Assembly: GCF_051020985.1 (NCBI RefSeq)
Contig: NC_134999.1
Span: 8,804,001 to 8,868,000, forward strand
Source: Nomia melanderi
Taxonomy: Eukaryota > Arthropoda > Insecta > Hymenoptera > Halictidae
Length of the DNA stretch: 64,000 nt
Direction: 5' to 3'
The notes beneath the pieces are model-generated. The model made no database searches, had not been told where the DNA came from, and saw only the letters and a program-made list of their open reading frames with translations. Positions 25,516 through 40,020 of the stretch are shown here, piece by piece (the stretch's first letter is position 1; every line of letters starts with the position of its first letter). A program made the position numbers and the translations under genes.

Positions 25516-26965
25516 GTCTCATAGGGACGAAGGCTACATCCGGCTGACCGATGGGAAGGTCGGGATACTTTTGGTCGAAATTGACTTTAGACTACACAAT
25601 CCAGGTTTTCAAAGTGTAAAACTTGGATTCCGTCGGGCAGAGTTGCAGGAACGACGGGGGTAGTAATTTGACTTAGCAGTGATGGGACTCCAGGACGAGG
25701 TCTCATAGGTTCCAAGGCTACATCCGGCTGACCGATGGGAGGGTCGGGATACTTTTGTTCGAACATGTCTTTAGACTATACAATCCAGGTTGCCAAGGTG
25801 GAAATCTTGGATTCGGTCGGGCAGAATTGCCATGAAGGTCGGGGGTAGTCATTTGACTTACCATTGATTGGACACCAGGGAGAGGTCTCATAGGGACCAA
25901 GGCTACATCCGGCTGACCGATGGGAAGGTCGGGATACTTTTGTTCGAAAATGACTTTAGTCAATACAAACCTGGATGCCAAGGTGGAAAACTTGGATTCC
26001 GTCGGCCGGAATTGCCAGGAAGGTCGAGGGAGCCATTTGACTTAGCTTTGATGGGACTCGAGGACGAGGTCTCATAGGTTCCAAGGCTACATCCGGCTGA
26101 CCGATGGGAAGGTCGGGATACTTTTGGTCGAAATTGACTTTAGACTATACAAACCAGGTTGCCAAAGTGCAAAACTTGGATTCCGTCGGCCAGAATTGCC
26201 AGGAAGGTCGCGGGAGCCATTTGACTTAGATGTGATGGGACTCGAGGACGAGGTCTCATAGGTTCCAAGGCTACATCCGGCTGACCGATGGGAAGGTCGG
26301 GATACTTTTGGTCGAAAATGACTTTAGTCAATACAAACCAGGTTGCCAAGGTGGAAAACTTGGATTCCGTCGGCCGGAATTGCCAGGAAGGTCGAGGGAG
26401 CCATTTGACTTAGCTTTGATGGGACTCGAGGACGAGGTCTCATAGGTTCCAAGGCTACATCCGGCAGACCGATGGGAAGGTCGGGATACTTTTGGTCGAA
26501 ATTGACTTTAGACTATACAAACCAGGTATTCAAAGTGGAAAACTTGGATTCCGTCGGGCAGAGTAGCCAGGAATGTCGGGGGTAGCTGCCACTTGACATA
26601 GCTGTGATGGGACTCCTGGACGAGGTCTCATAGGGACCAAGGCTACATCCGGTTGACCGATGGGAGGGTCGGGATACTTTTGGTCGAAATTGACTTTAGA
26701 CTATACAATCCCGGTTTCCAAAGTGGAAGACTTGGATTCCGTCGGCCAGAATTGCCAGGAATGTCGGGGGAAGCCATTTGACTTAGCAGTGATTGGACAC
26801 CAGGGAGAGGTCTCATAGGGACCAAGGCTAGATCCGGCTGACCGATGGGTGAGTCGGGATACTTTTGGTCGAAATTGACTTTAGACTATACAAACCAGGT
26901 TCCCAAAGTAGATAACTTGGATTCCGTCGGCCAGAATTGCCAGGAAGGTCGGGTGTAGCCATTTG
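25516..26965 (+). repeat. Diverged satellite monomers
   Basis: About eight monomers with several unusual sites: gggcagagttgcaggaacgacg near 25640, gttcgaacatgtc near 25757, the pair with gactttagtcaatacaaacc near 25953 and 26331, and an insertion-class monomer near 26550-26590 (gagtagccagg, ggtagctgccacttg). Successive monomers from about 26000 to 26450 share gactcgaggacgagg, suggesting local one- or two-monomer duplication. No gene or mobile element is visible. Confidence 0.85.
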
Positions 26966-29498
26966 ATTTAGCAGTGATGGGACTCCAGGACGAGATCTCA
27001 TAGGGACCAAGGCAACATCCTGCTGACCGATGGGAAGGTCGGGATACATTTGGTCGAAATTGTCTTTAGACTACTCAATCCAGGTTTCCAAAGTGCAAAA
27101 CTTGGATTCCGTTAGGCAGAATTGCCAGGAAGGTCGGGGGTAGCCTTGTTACTTAGCAGTGATTGGACACCAGGGAGAGGTCTCATAGGGACCAAGGCTA
27201 TATCCGGCTGACCGATTGGAAGGTCGGGATACTTTTGGTCGAAAATGACTTTAGACTATACAATCCAGGTTTCCAAAGTGCAAAACTTGGATTCCGTCGG
27301 GCAGAATTGCCAGGTAGGTCGGGGGTATTCATTTGGCTTAGCAGTGATTGGACACCAGGGCGAATTTTCATAGGGACCAAGGCTACATCCGGCTGACCGA
27401 TGGGCAGGTCGGGATACTTTTGGTCGAAAATGACTTTAGACTATACAATCCAGGTTTCCAAAGTGCAAAACTTGGATTCCGTCGGCTAGAATTGCCAGGA
27501 AGGTCGGGGGTAGCCATTTGACTTTCCAGTGATGGGACTCCAGGACGAGATCTCATAGGGACCAAGGCTACATCCGGCTGACCGATGGGAAGATCGGGAT
27601 ACTTTTGGTCGAAATTGACCTTAGACTATACAATCCAGGTTTCCAAAGTGGAAAACTTGGATTCCGTCGGGCAGAATTGCCATGAAGGTCGGGGGTAGTC
27701 ATTTGACTTAGCAGTGATTGGACACCAGGGAGAGGTCTCATAGGGACCAAGGCTAGATCCGGCTGACCGATGTGTGAGTCGGGATACTTTTGGTCGAAAT
27801 TGACTTTAGACTATACAAACCAGGTTTCCAAAGTAGATAACTTGGATTCCGTCGGCCGGTATTGCCAGGAATGTCAGGGGAACCATTTGACTTAGCTGTG
27901 ATGGGACTCCAGGACGAGGTCTCATAGGGACAAAGGCTACATCCTGCTGACCGATGGGAAGGTCGGGATACTTTTTTTCGAAATTGACTTTAGACTATAC
28001 AATCCAGGTTTCCAACGTGCAAAACTTGGATTCCGTCGGCCGGAATTGCCAGGAAGGTCGTGGGAGCCATTTGACTTAGCAGTGATTGGACACCAAGGCG
28101 AGGTCTCATAGGTTCCAAGGCTACATCCGGCTGACCGATGGGAAGTTCGGAATACTTTTGGTCGAAATTCACTTTAGACTATACAAACCAGGTTGCCAAA
28201 GTGGAAGACTTGGATTCCGTCGGCCAGAATTGCCAGGAATGTCGGGGGAAGCCATTTGACTTAGCAGTGATGGGACTCCAGGACGAGATCTCATAGGGAC
28301 CAAGGCTACATCCGGCTGACCGATGGGAAGGTCGGGATACATTTGGTCGAAATTGTCTTTAGACTACACAATCCAGGTTTCCAAAGTGCAAAACTTGGAT
28401 TCCGTCAGGCAGAATTGCCAGGAAGGTCGGGGGTAGCCATGTTACTTAGCAGTGATTGGACACCAGGGAGAGGTCTCATAGGGACCAAGGCTATATCCGG
28501 CTGACCGATTGGAAGGTCGGGATACTTTTGGTCGAAAATGACTTTAGACTATACAATCCAGGTTTCCAAAGTGCAAAACTTGGATTCCGTCGGGCAGAAT
28601 TGCCAGGTAGGTCGGGGGTATTCATTTGACTTAGCAGTGATTGGACACCAGGGCGAATTTTCATAGGGACCAAGGCTACATCCGGCTGACCGATGGGTAG
28701 GTCGGGATACTTTTGGTCGAAAATGACTTTAGACTATACAATCCAGGTTTCCAAAGTGCAAAACTTGGATTCCGTCGGCCAGAATTGCCAGGAAGGTCGG
28801 GGGTAGCCATTTGACTTTCCAGTGATGGGACTCCAGGACGAGATCTCATAGGGACCAAGGCTACATCCGGCTGACCGATGAGAAGATCGGGATACTTTTG
28901 TTCGAAATTGACCTTAGACTATACAATTCAGGTTTCCAAAGTGGAAAACTTGGATTCCGTCGGGCAGAATTGCCATGAAGGTCGAGGGTAGTCATTTGAC
29001 TTAGAAGTGATTGGACACCAGGGAGAGGTCTCATAGGGACCAAGGCTACATCCGGCTGACCGATGGGAAGGTCTGGATACTTTTGGTCGAAATTGACTTT
29101 AGACTATACAAACCAGGTTTCCAAAGTAGATAACTTGGATTCCGTCGGCCGGTATTGCCAGGAATGTCAGGGGAACCATTTGACTTAGCTGTGATGGGAC
29201 TCCAGGACGAGGTCTCATAGGGACAAAGGCTACATCCGGCTGACCGATGGGAAGGTCGGGATACTTTTTTTCGAAATTGACTTTAGACTATACAATCCAG
29301 GTTTCCAACGTGCAAAACTTGGATTCAGTCGGCCGGAATTGCCAGGAAGGTCGTGGGAGCCATTTGACTTAGCAGTGATTGGACACCAAGGCGAGGTCTC
29401 ATAGGTTCCAAGGCTACATCCGGCTGACCGATGGGAAGTTCGGAATACTTTTGGTCGAAATTCACTTTAGACTATACAAACCAGGTTGCCAAAGTGGA
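26966..29498 (+). repeat. 1,293-bp (7-monomer) HOR, two copies with visible divergence
   Basis: Copy 1 spans about 26966-28258 and copy 2 about 28259-29498, the second slightly incomplete. Markers at a 1,293-base spacing include gggatacatttggtcg with gaaattgtctttag, ggctatatccggctgaccg with gattggaaggtcg, gggcgaattttcat, ccaaagtagataac with ggaatgtcaggggaacc, ctttttttcgaaattg, and ttccaacgtgcaaaac. The copies differ at more sites than other HORs here, for example ggctagatcc with gatgtgtgagtcgg against ggctacatcc with gatgggaaggtctgg. This looks like one of the older block duplications. Confidence 0.9.
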
Positions 29499-32400
29499 AA
29501 ACTTGGATTCCGTCGGGCAGAGTAGCCAGGAATGTCGGGGGTAGCTGCCACTTGACATAGCTGTGATGGGACTCCTGGACGAGGTCTCATAGGGACCAAG
29601 GCTACATCCGGCTGACCGATGGGAAGGCCGGGATACTTTTGGTCGAAATTGTATTTAGACTATACAATCCAGGTTTCCAAAGTGCAAAACTTGGATTTCG
29701 TCGACCAGAATTGCCAGGAATGTCGGGGATAGCCATTTGACTTAGCAGTGATGGGACTCCAGGACGATGTCTCATAGGGACGAATGCAACATCCGGCTGA
29801 CCGATGGGAAGGTCGGGATACTTTTGTTCGAAATTGACTTTAGACTATACAAACCAGGCTGCCAAAGTGGAAAACTTGGATTCCGTTGGCCAGAATTGCC
29901 AGGAAGGTCGGGGGAGCCATTTGACTTAGCTGTGATGGGACTCCAGGACGAGGTCTCATAGGGACCAAGGCTACATCCGGCTGACCGATGAGAAGGTCGG
30001 GATACTTTTGGTCGAAATTGACTTTAGACTATAAAATCCAGGTTTCCAAAGTGCAAAACTTGCATTCTGTCGGGGCAGAATTGCCAGGAAGGTCGGGGGT
30101 AGTCATTTGACTTAGCAGTGATGGGACACCAAGGCGAGGTCTCATAGGTTCCAAGGCTACATCCGGCTGACCCATGGGAAGTTCGGGATACTTTTGGTCG
30201 AAATTGACTTTAGACTATACAATCCAGGTTTCCAGAGTGGAAAACTTGGATTCCGTCGGGCAGAATTGCCATGAAGGTCGGGGGAAGCCATTTGACTTAG
30301 CAGTGATGGGACACCAGGGAGACGTCTCATAGGGACCAAGGCTACATCCGGCTAACCGATGGCTGGTTCGGGATACTTTTGGTCGAAATTGACTTTAGAC
30401 AATACAAACCAGGTTTTCAAAGTGGAAAACTTGGATTCCGTCGGCCGGAATTGCGAGGAAGGTCGGGGGAGCCATTTGACTTAGCTTTGATGGGACTCCA
30501 GGACGAGGTCTCATAGGTTCCAAGGCTATATCCGGCTGACCGATGGGAAGTTCGGGATACTTTTGGTCGAAATTGACTTTAGACTATACAAACCAGGTTG
30601 CCAAAGCGGAAAACTTGGATTCCGTCGGCCAGAATTGCCAGGAAGGTCGGGGGAAGCCATTTGATTTAGAAGTGATTGGACACCTGGGAGAGGTCTCATA
30701 GGGACCAAGTCTACATCCTGCTGACCGATGGGAAGGTCGGGATACATTTGGCCGAAATTGAATTTAGACCATACAATCCAGGTTTCCATAGTGCAAAACT
30801 TGGATTCCGTCGGGCAGAATTGCGATTAAGGTCGGGGGTAGTGATTTGACTTAGCAGTGATGGGACTCCAGGACGAGGTCTCATAGGTTCCAAGGCTACA
30901 TCCGGCTGACCGATGGGAAGGACGGGATACTTTTGGTCGAAATTGACTTTAGACTATACAAACCAGGTTTCCAAAGTGGAAAACTTGGACTCCGTGGGGC
31001 AGAAGTGCCAGGAAGGTCGGGGATAGCCATTTGACTTAGCTGTGATGGGACTCCAGGACGATGTCTCATAGGGCCGAAGGCTACATCCGGCTGACCGATG
31101 GGAAGTTCGGGATACTTTTGGTCGAAATTGACTTTAGACTATACGATCCAGGTTTCCAAAGTGGAAAACTTGGACTCCGTCGGGCAGAATTGCCAGGAAG
31201 GTTGGGGGTAGCCATTTGACTTAGCAGTGATGGGACTCCAGGACGAGATCTCATAGGGACCAAGGCTACATCCGGCTGACCGATGGGAAGGTCGGGATAA
31301 TTTTGGTCGAAATTGACTTTAGACTATACAATCCAGGTTTCCAAAGTGCAAAACTTGGATTCCGTCGGGCATAATTCCCAGGAAGGTCGAGGGTAGCCAT
31401 TTGACTCAGCAGTGATGGGACTCCAGGACGACGTCTCATAGGGCCGAAGGCTACATCCGGCTGACCGATGGGAAGTTCGGGATACTTTTGGTCGAAATTG
31501 ACATTAGACTATACAATCCAGGTTTCCAAAGTGCAAAACTTGCACTCCGTCGGGCAGAATTGGCAGGAAGGTCGGGGGTAGTCATTTGACTTAGCAGTGA
31601 TGGGACTCCAGGACGAGGTCTCAGGTTCCAAGGCTACATCCGGCTGACCGATGGGAAGTTCGGGATACTCTTAGTCGAAATTGACTTTAGACTATACAAA
31701 CCAGGTTTCCAAAGTGGAAAACTTGGATTCCGTCGGCCGGTATTTCCGGGACGGTCGGGGAGCCATTTGACTTTGCTGTGATGGGACTCCTGGACGAGGT
31801 CTCATAGGTTCCAAGGCTACATTCGGCTGACCGATGGGGAGTTCGGGATACTTTTGGTCGAAATTGACTTTAGACTATACAAACCAGGTTTCCAAAGTGG
31901 AAAACTTGGCCTCCGTCGGGCAGAATTGGCAGGAAGGTCGGGGGTAGTCATTTGACTTAGCAGTGATTGGACACCAGGGAGAGGTCTCATAGGGACCAAG
32001 GCTACATCCGGCTGACCGATGGGAAGTTCGGAATACTTTTGGTCGAAATTGACTTTAGACTATACAAACCAGATTGCCAAAGTTTAAAACTGGGATTCCG
32101 TCGGCAAGAATTGCCGGGAATGTCGGGGGAAGCCATTTGACTTAGAAGTGATTGGACACCAGGGAGAGGTCTCATAGGGACCAAGGCTACATCCGGCTGA
32201 CCGATGGGAAGGTCGGGATACTTTTGGTCGAAATTGACTTTAGACTATACAAACCAGGTTTCCAAAGTGGAAAACTTGGCCTCCGTCGGGCAGAATTGGC
32301 AGGAAGGTCGGGGGTAGTCATTTGACTTAGCAGTGATTGGACACCAGGGAGAGGTCTCATAGGGACCAAGGCTACATCCGGCTGACCGATGGGAAGTTCG

Positions 32401-35400
32401 GAATACTTTTGGTCGAAATTGACTTTAGACTATACAAACCACATTGCCAAAGTTTAAAACTGGGATTCCGTCGGCAAGAATTGCCAGGAATGTCGGGGGA
32501 AGCCATTTGACTTAGAAGTGATTGGACACCAGGGGGAGGTCTCATAGGGACCAAGGCTACATCCGGCTGATAGATGGGAAGGTCTAGATACTTTTGGTCG
32601 AAAATGACTTTAGACTATACAAACCAGATTGCCAAAGTGGAAAACTTGGATTCCGTCGGCCAGAATTGCCAGGAATGTCGGGGGAAGCCATTTGACTTAG
32701 AAGTGATTGGACACCAGGGAGAGGTCTCATAGGGACCAAGGCTACATCCGGCTGACCGATGGGAAGGTCGGGATACTTTTTTTCGAAATTGACTTTAGAC
32801 TATACAAACCAGGTTCCCAAAGTGCAAAACTTGGATTCCGTCGGCCAGAATTTCCAGGAACGTCGGGGGTAGCCATTTGACTTAGCAGTGATTGGACTCC
32901 AGGACGATGTCTCATAGGGACGAAGGCTACATCCAGCTGACCCATGGAAGATCGGGATACTTTTGGTCGAAATCGACTTTAGACTATACAATCCAGGTTT
33001 CCAAAGTGTAAAACTTGGATTCCGTCGGGGCAGAATTGCCAGGAAGGTCGGGGGTAGTCATTTGACTTAGCAGTGATTGGACACCAGGGAGAGGTCTCAT
33101 AGGGACCAAGGCTACATCCGGCTGACCGATGGGAAGTTCAGGATACTTTTGGTCGAAATTGACTTTAGACTATACAATCCAGGTTTCCAAAGTGCAAAAC
33201 TTGGATTCCGTCGGGCAGAATTGCCAGGAAGGTCGGGGGTAGCAATTTGACTTAGCGGTGATGGGACTCCACGACGATGTCTCATAGGGACGAAGGCTAC
33301 ATCCGGCTGACGGATGGGAAGGTCGGGATACTTTTGGTCGAAATTGACTTCAGACTATACAATCCAGGTTTCCAAAGTGGAAAACTTGGATTCCGTCGGG
33401 CAGAATTGCCAGGAATGTCGGGGGTAGTCATTTGACTTAGCAGTGATGGGACTCCAGGACGATGTCTCATAGGGACGAAGGCTACATCCGGCTGACCGAT
33501 GGGAAGGTCTGGATACTTTTGGTCGAAAATGACGTTAGACTATACGAACCAGGATGCCAAAGTGGAAAACTTGGATTCCGTCGGCCAAAATTGCCAGGAA
33601 GGTCGGGGGAAGCCATTTGACTTAGCGGTGATTGGACACCAGGGGGAGGTCTCATAGGGACCAAGGCTACATCCGGCTGATAGATGGGAAGGTCTAGATA
33701 CTTTTGGTCGAAAATGACTTTAGACTATACAAACCAGATTGCCAAAGTGGAAAACTTGGATTCCGTCGGCCAGAATTGCCAGGAATGTCGGGGGAAGCCA
33801 TTTGACTTAGAAGTGATTGGACACCAGGGAGAGGTCTCATAGCGACCAAGGCTACATCCGGCTGACCCGATGGGAAGGTCGGGATACTTTTTTTCGAAAT
33901 TGACTTTAGACTATACAAACCAGGTTCCCAAAGTGCAAAACTTGGATTCCGTCGGGCAGAATTGCCAGGAAGGTCGGGGGTAGCCATTTTACTTAGCCGT
34001 GATGGGACATCACGACGATGTCTCGTAGGGACGAAGGCTACATCCGGCTGACCCATGGAAAGTTCGGGATACTTTTGGTCGAAATTGACTTTGGACTATA
34101 CAATCCAGGTTTCCAAAGTGCAAAACTTGGATTCCCTCGGGCAGAATTGCCAGGAAGGTCGGAGGTAGCCATTTGACTTAGCAGTGATGGGACTCGAGGA
34201 CGATGTCTCATAGGGACGAAGGCTACATCCGGCTGACCCGTGGGAAGTTCGGGATACTTTTGGTCGAAATTGACTTTAGACTATACAAACCAGGTTTCCA
34301 AAGCGGAAAACTTGGATTCCGTCGGGCAGAATTGCCAGGAAGGTCGGGGGTAGCCATTTGACTTAGCAGTGATGAGAGCCCAGGACGAGGTCTCATAGGT
34401 TCCAAGGCTACATCCGGCTGACCGATGGGAAGTTCAGGATACTTTTGGTCGAAATTGACTTTAGACTATGCAATCCAGGTTTCCAAAGTGCAAAACTTGG
34501 ATTCCGTCGGGCAGAATTGCCAGGAAGGTCGGGGGTAGCCATTTGACTTAGCAGTGATGGGACTCCACGACGATGTCTCATAGGGACGAAGGCTACATCC
34601 GGCTGACGGATGGGAAGGTCGGGATACTTTTGGTCGAAATTGACTTCAGACTATACAATCCAGGTTTCCAAAGTGGAAAACTTGGATTCCGTCGGGCAGA
34701 ATTGCCAGGAAGGTCGGGGGTAGTAATTTGACTTAGCAGTTATGGGACTCCAGGACGAGGTCTCATAGGGACCAAGGCTACATCCGGCTGACCGAAGGGA
34801 AGGTCGGGATACTTTTGGTCTAAATTGACTTTATACTATACAAACCAGGTTTCCAAAGTGGAAAACTTGGACTCCGTCGGCCGGAATTGCCAGGAAGGTC
34901 GGGGGAGTCATTTGGCTTAGCTGTGATGGGACTCCAGGACGATGTCTCATGGGGACCAAGGCTACATGCGGGTGACCGATGGGAAGGTCGGGATACTTTT
35001 AGTCGAAATTGACTTTAGACTATACAAACCAGGTTTCCAAAGTGGAAAACTTTGATTCCGTCGGCCGGAATTGAAAGGATGGTCGGGGGTGCCATTTGAC
35101 TTAGCTGTGATGGGACTCCAGAACGAGGTCTCATAGGGACCAAGGCTACACCCTGCTGACCGATGGGAAGATCGTGATACATTTGGCCGAAATTGACTTT
35201 AGAGTATACAATCCAGGTTTCCAAAGTGCAAAACTTTGATTCCGTCGGGCAGAATTGGCAGGAAGGTCGGGGGTAGTCATTTGACTTAGCAGTGATGGGA
35301 CTCCAGGACGAGGTCTCAGGTTCCAAGGCTACATCCGGCTGACCGATGGGAAGTTCGGGATACTGTTGGTCGAAATTGACTTTAGACTATACAAACCAGG

Positions 35401-38400
35401 TTACCAAAGTGGAAAACTTGGACTCCGTCGGGCAGAATTGGCAGGAAGGTCGGGGGTAGCCGTTTGACTTAGCAGTGATTGGACACCAGGGAGAGATCTC
35501 ATAGGGACCAAGGCTACATCCGGCTGACCGATGGGAAGTTCGGAATACTTTTGGTCGAAATTGACTTTAGACTATACAAACCAGATTGCCAAAGTTTAAA
35601 ACTTGGATTCCGTCGGCAAGAATTGCCAGGAATGTCGGGGGAAGCCCTTGGACTTAGAAGTGATTGGACACCAGGGAGAGATCTCATAGGGACCAAGGCT
35701 ACATCCGGCTGACCGATGGGAAGGTCGGGATACTTTTGGTCGAAATTGACTTTAGACTATACAAACCAGGTTTCCAAAGTGGGAAACTTGGATTCCGTCG
35801 GCCGGTATTGCCGGGAAAGTCGGAGGTAGTCATTTGACTAAGCAGTGATTGGACACCAGGGAGAGGTCTCATAGGGACCAAGGCTACATCCGGCTGACCG
35901 ATGGGAAGTTCGGAATACTTTTGGTCGAAATTGACTTTAGTTTATACAAACCAGGTTTCCAAAGTGGAAAACTGGGACTCCGTTGGGCAGAATTGCCTGG
36001 AAGGTCGGGGGTAGTCATTTGACTTCGCAGTGCTGGGACTCCAGGACGAGGTCTCAGGTTCCAAGGCTACATCCATCTGACCGATGGGAAGTTCGGGATA
36101 CTTTTGGTCGACATTGACCTTAGACTATACAATCCAGGTTTCCAAAGTGGAAATCTTGGACTCCGTCGGGCAGAATTGCCAGGAACGTCGGGGGTAGCCA
36201 TTTGACTTAGCAGTGATTGGACACCAGGGCGAGGACTCATAGGGACCAAGGCTACATCCGGCTGACCGAATGGGAAGGTCTGGATACTTTTGGTGGAAAA
36301 TGACTTTAGACTATACGAACCAGGTTGCCAAAGTGGAAAACTTGGATTCCGTCGGCCGGAATTGCGAGGGAGCTCGGGGGAAACATTTGACTTAGCTGTG
36401 ATGGGACTCCAGGACGAGTTCTCATAGGGACCAAGGCTACATCCGGCTGACCGATGGGAAGGTCTGGATACTTTTGGTCGAAAATGACTTTAGACTATAC
36501 AAACCAGGTTTTCAAAGTGGAAAACTTGGATTCCGTCGGCGAGAATTGCCAGGAAGGTCGGGGGAAGCCATTTGACTTAGGGGTGATTGAACACCAGGGA
36601 GAGGTCTCATAGGGTCCTATGCTACATCCGGCTGACCGATGGGAAGGTCGCGATACTTTTGGACGAAATTGACTTTAGACTATACAAACCAGGTTTTCAA
36701 AGTGGAAAACTTGGATTCCGTCGGCCGGAATTGCGAGGGAGCTCGGGGGAAACATTTGACTTAGCTGTGATGGGACTCCAGGACGAGTTCTCGTATGGAC
36801 CAAGGCTACATCCGGCTGACCGATGGGAAGGTCGGGATACTTTTGGTCGAAATTGACTTTAGACTATACAAACCAGGTTGCCAAAGTGGAAAACTTGGAT
36901 TCCGTCGGTCAGAATTGCCAGGAAGGTCGGGGGAAGCCATTTGACTTAGCAGTGATGGGACTCCAGGACGAGGTCTCATAGGTTCCAAGGCCACATCCGG
37001 CTGACCGATGGGAAGTTCGGGATACTTTTAGTCGAAATTGACTTTTGACTATCCAAACCAGGTTTCCAAAGTGGAAAACTTGGATTCCGTCGGGCAGAAT
37101 TGCCAGGAAGGTCGGGGGTAGCCATTTGACTTAGCCGTGATGGGACTCCAGGACGATGTCTCATAGGGACGAAGGCTACATCCGGCTGACCGATGGGAAG
37201 GTCGGGATACTTTTGTTCGAAATTGACTTTAGACTATACAATCCGGGTTTCCAAAGAGGAAAACTTGGATTCCGTCGTCCAGAATTGCCAGGAAGGTCGG
37301 GGGAAGCCATTTGACTTAGCAGTGATTGGACACCAGGGAGAGGATGCATAGGGACCAAGGCTACATCCGGCTGACCGATGGGAAGGTCGGGATACTTTTG
37401 GTCGAAATTGACTTTAGACTATAGAAATCAGGTTTTCAAAGTGGAAAACTTGGATTCCGGCGGGCAGAATTGCCAGGATGGTCGGTGGTAGCCGTTTGAC
37501 TTAGCAGTGATTGGACACCAGGGCGAGGACTCATAGGGTCCAAGGCTACATCCGGCTGACCGATGGGAAGGTCGGGATACTTTTGGTCGAAATTGACTTT
37601 AGACTATACAAACCAGGTTGCCAAAGTGGAGAACTTGGATTCCGTCGGCGAGAATTGCCAGGAAGGTCGGGGGAAGCCATTTGACTTAGCAGTGATTGGA
37701 CACCAGGGAGAGGTCTCATAGGGACCAAGGCTACATCCGGCTAACCGATGGGAAGGTCCGGATACTTTTGGTCGAAATTGACTTTAGACTATACAAACCA
37801 GGTTTCCAAAGTGGAAAACTTGGATTCCGTCGGCCGGTATTTCCGGGAAGGTCGGGGAGCCATTTGACTTAGCTGTGATGGGACTCCAGGACGAGATCTC
37901 ATAGGGACCAAGGCTACATCCGGCTGACCGATGGGAAGGTCTGGATACTTTTGGTCGAAAATGACTTTAGACTATACAAACCAGGTTGCCAAAGTGGAAA
38001 ACTTGGATTCCGTCGGCGAGAATTGCCAGGAAGGTCGGGGGAAGCCATTTGACTTAGGGGTGATTGGACACCAGGGAGAGGTCTCATAGGGACCTAGGCT
38101 ACATCCGGCTGACCGATGGGATGGTCGGGATACTTTTGGTCGAAATTGACTTTAGACTATACAAACCAGGTTTTCAAAGTGGAAAACTTGGATTCCGTCG
38201 GCCGGAATTGCGAGGGAGCTCGGGGGAAACATTTAACTTAGCTGTGATGGGACTCCAGGACGAGTTCTCGTATGGACCAAGGTTACATCCGGCTGACCGA
38301 TCGGAAGGTCGGGATACTTTTGGTCGAAATTGACTTTAGACTATACAAACCAGGTTGCCAAAGTGGAAAACTTGGATTCCGTCGGTCAGAATTGCCAGGA

Positions 38401-38520
38401 AGTTCGGGGGAAGCCATTTGACTTAGCAGTGATTGGACACCAGGGAGAGGTCTCATAGGTTCCAAGGCTACATCCGGCTGACCGATGGGAAGGTCGGCAT
38501 ACTTTTGCTCGAAATTGACC
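29499..38520 (+). repeat. HOR-poor satellite stretch with short local duplications
   Basis: About 49 monomers in which I could not find a long near-identical block. Smaller duplications exist: a 370-bp dimer twice at about 31840-32565 (ggcctccgtcgggcagaattgg; cagtttaaaac-like agtttaaaactgg); a segment of about 430 bp with gctgatagatgggaaggtct at about 32531 and again 1,110 bases later at about 33641; a segment with ggaagttcaggatac at about 33131 and again 1,296 bases later; and a segment of about 560 bp at about 36400 and again 1,477 bases later (gcgagggagctcggggg; gacttaggggtgattg). Copies differ at several sites. Monomer phase stays regular and nothing non-satellite is inserted. Confidence 0.87.
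36400..38437 (+). repeat. Spaced 8-monomer (1,477 bp) duplication, diverged
   Basis: The segment at about 36400-36960 recurs at about 37877-38437. Shared rare markers are gtcggcgagaattgcc, gacttaggggtgattg, gcgagggagctcggggg with aaacatttgac or aaacatttaac, and gacgagttctcgtatggacc. Differences such as ggtcctatgctac against ggacctaggctac, and ttttcaaag against ttgccaaag, show it is not recent. The gcgagggagctcggggg monomer is also repeated 369 bases apart at about 36363 and 36732. Confidence 0.82.
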
Positions 38521-40020
38521 TTAGACTATACAATCCAGGTTTCCAAAGTGCAAAACTTGGATTCCGTCGGGCAGAATTGCCAGGAAGGTCGGGTGTAGCC
38601 ATTTGACTTAGCAGTGATGGGACTCCAGGACGATGTCTCATAGGGACGAAGGCTACATCCGGCTGACCGATGGGAAGGTCTGGATACTTTTGGTCGAAAT
38701 TGACTTTAGACTATACAATCCAGGTTTCCAAAGTGGAAAACTTGGATTCCTTCGGCCGGAATTGCCAGGAAGGTCGGGGGTAGCCATTTGACTTAGCAGT
38801 GATGGGACGCCAGGACGATGTCTCATAGGGACGAAGGCTACATCCGAGTGACCGATGGGAAGGTCGGGATACTTTTGGTCGAAATTGACTTTAGACTATA
38901 AAATCCAGGTTTCCAAAGTGCAAAACTTGCATTCCGTCGGGGCAGAATTGCCAGGAAGGTAGGGGGTAGTCATTTGACTTAGCAGTGATGGAACTCCAGG
39001 ACGAGGTCTCATAGGTTCCAAGGCTACATCCGGCTGACCGATGGGAAGGTCGGGATACTTTTGGTCGAAATTGACGTTAGACTACACAATCCAGGTTTCC
39101 AATGTGCAAAACTTGGATTCCGTCGGGCAGAATTGCCAGGAAGGTCGGGGGTAGCCATTTGACTTAGCAGTGATGGGACTCCACAACGATGTCTCATAGG
39201 GACGAAGGCTACATCCGGCTGACCCATGGGAAGTTCGGGATACTTTTGGTCGAAAATGACTTTAGACTATACAATCCAGGTTTCCAAAGTGCAAAACTTG
39301 GATTCCGTCGGGCAGAATTGCCAGGAAGGTCGGGTGTAGCCATTTGACTTAGCAGTGATGGGACTCCAGGACGATGTCTCATAGGGACGAAGGCTACATC
39401 CGGCTGACCGATGGGAAGGTCTGGATACTTTTGGTCGAAATTGACTTTAGACTATACAATCCAGGTTTCCAAAGTGGAAAACTTGGATTCCTTCGGCCGG
39501 AATTGCCAGGAAGGTCGGGGGTAGCCATTTGACTTAGCAGTGATGGGACGCCAGGACGATGTCTCATAGGGACGAAGGCTACATCCGAGTGACCGATGGG
39601 AAGGTCGGGATACTTTTGGTCGAAATTGACTTTAGACTATAAAATCCAGGTTTCCAAAGTGCAAAACTTGCATTCCGTCGGGGCAGAATTGCCAGGAAGG
39701 GAGGGGGTAGTCATTTGACTTAGCAGTGATGGAACTCCAGGACGAGGTCTCATAGGTTCCAAGGCTACATCCGGCTGACCGATGGGAAGGTCGGGATACT
39801 TTTGGTCGAAATTGACGTTAGACTACACAATCCAGGTTTCCAATGTGCAAAACTTGGATTCCGTCGGGCAGAATTGCCAGGAAGGTCGGGGGTAGCCATT
39901 TGACTTAGCAGTGATGGGACTCCACAACGATGTCTCATAGGGACGAAGGCTACATCCGGCTGACCCATGGGAAGTTCGGGATACTTTTGGTCGAAAATGA
40001 CTTTAGACTATACAATCCAG
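38521..40020 (+). repeat. 741-bp (4-monomer) HOR, two near-identical copies
   Basis: Copy 1 is 38521-39261 and copy 2 is 39262-40002, with matching sequence running on to 40020. Markers include ggattccttcggccgg, gggacgccaggacgatg, catccgagtgaccg, actataaaatccagg, gatggaactccagg, gacgttagactacac and ccacaacgatgtc. One difference I saw is gaaggtaggggg near 38956 against gaagggaggggg near 39697. The boundaries are sharp: base 38520 is c where 39261 is t, and base 40021 is t where copy 2's start has g. Confidence 0.93.
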
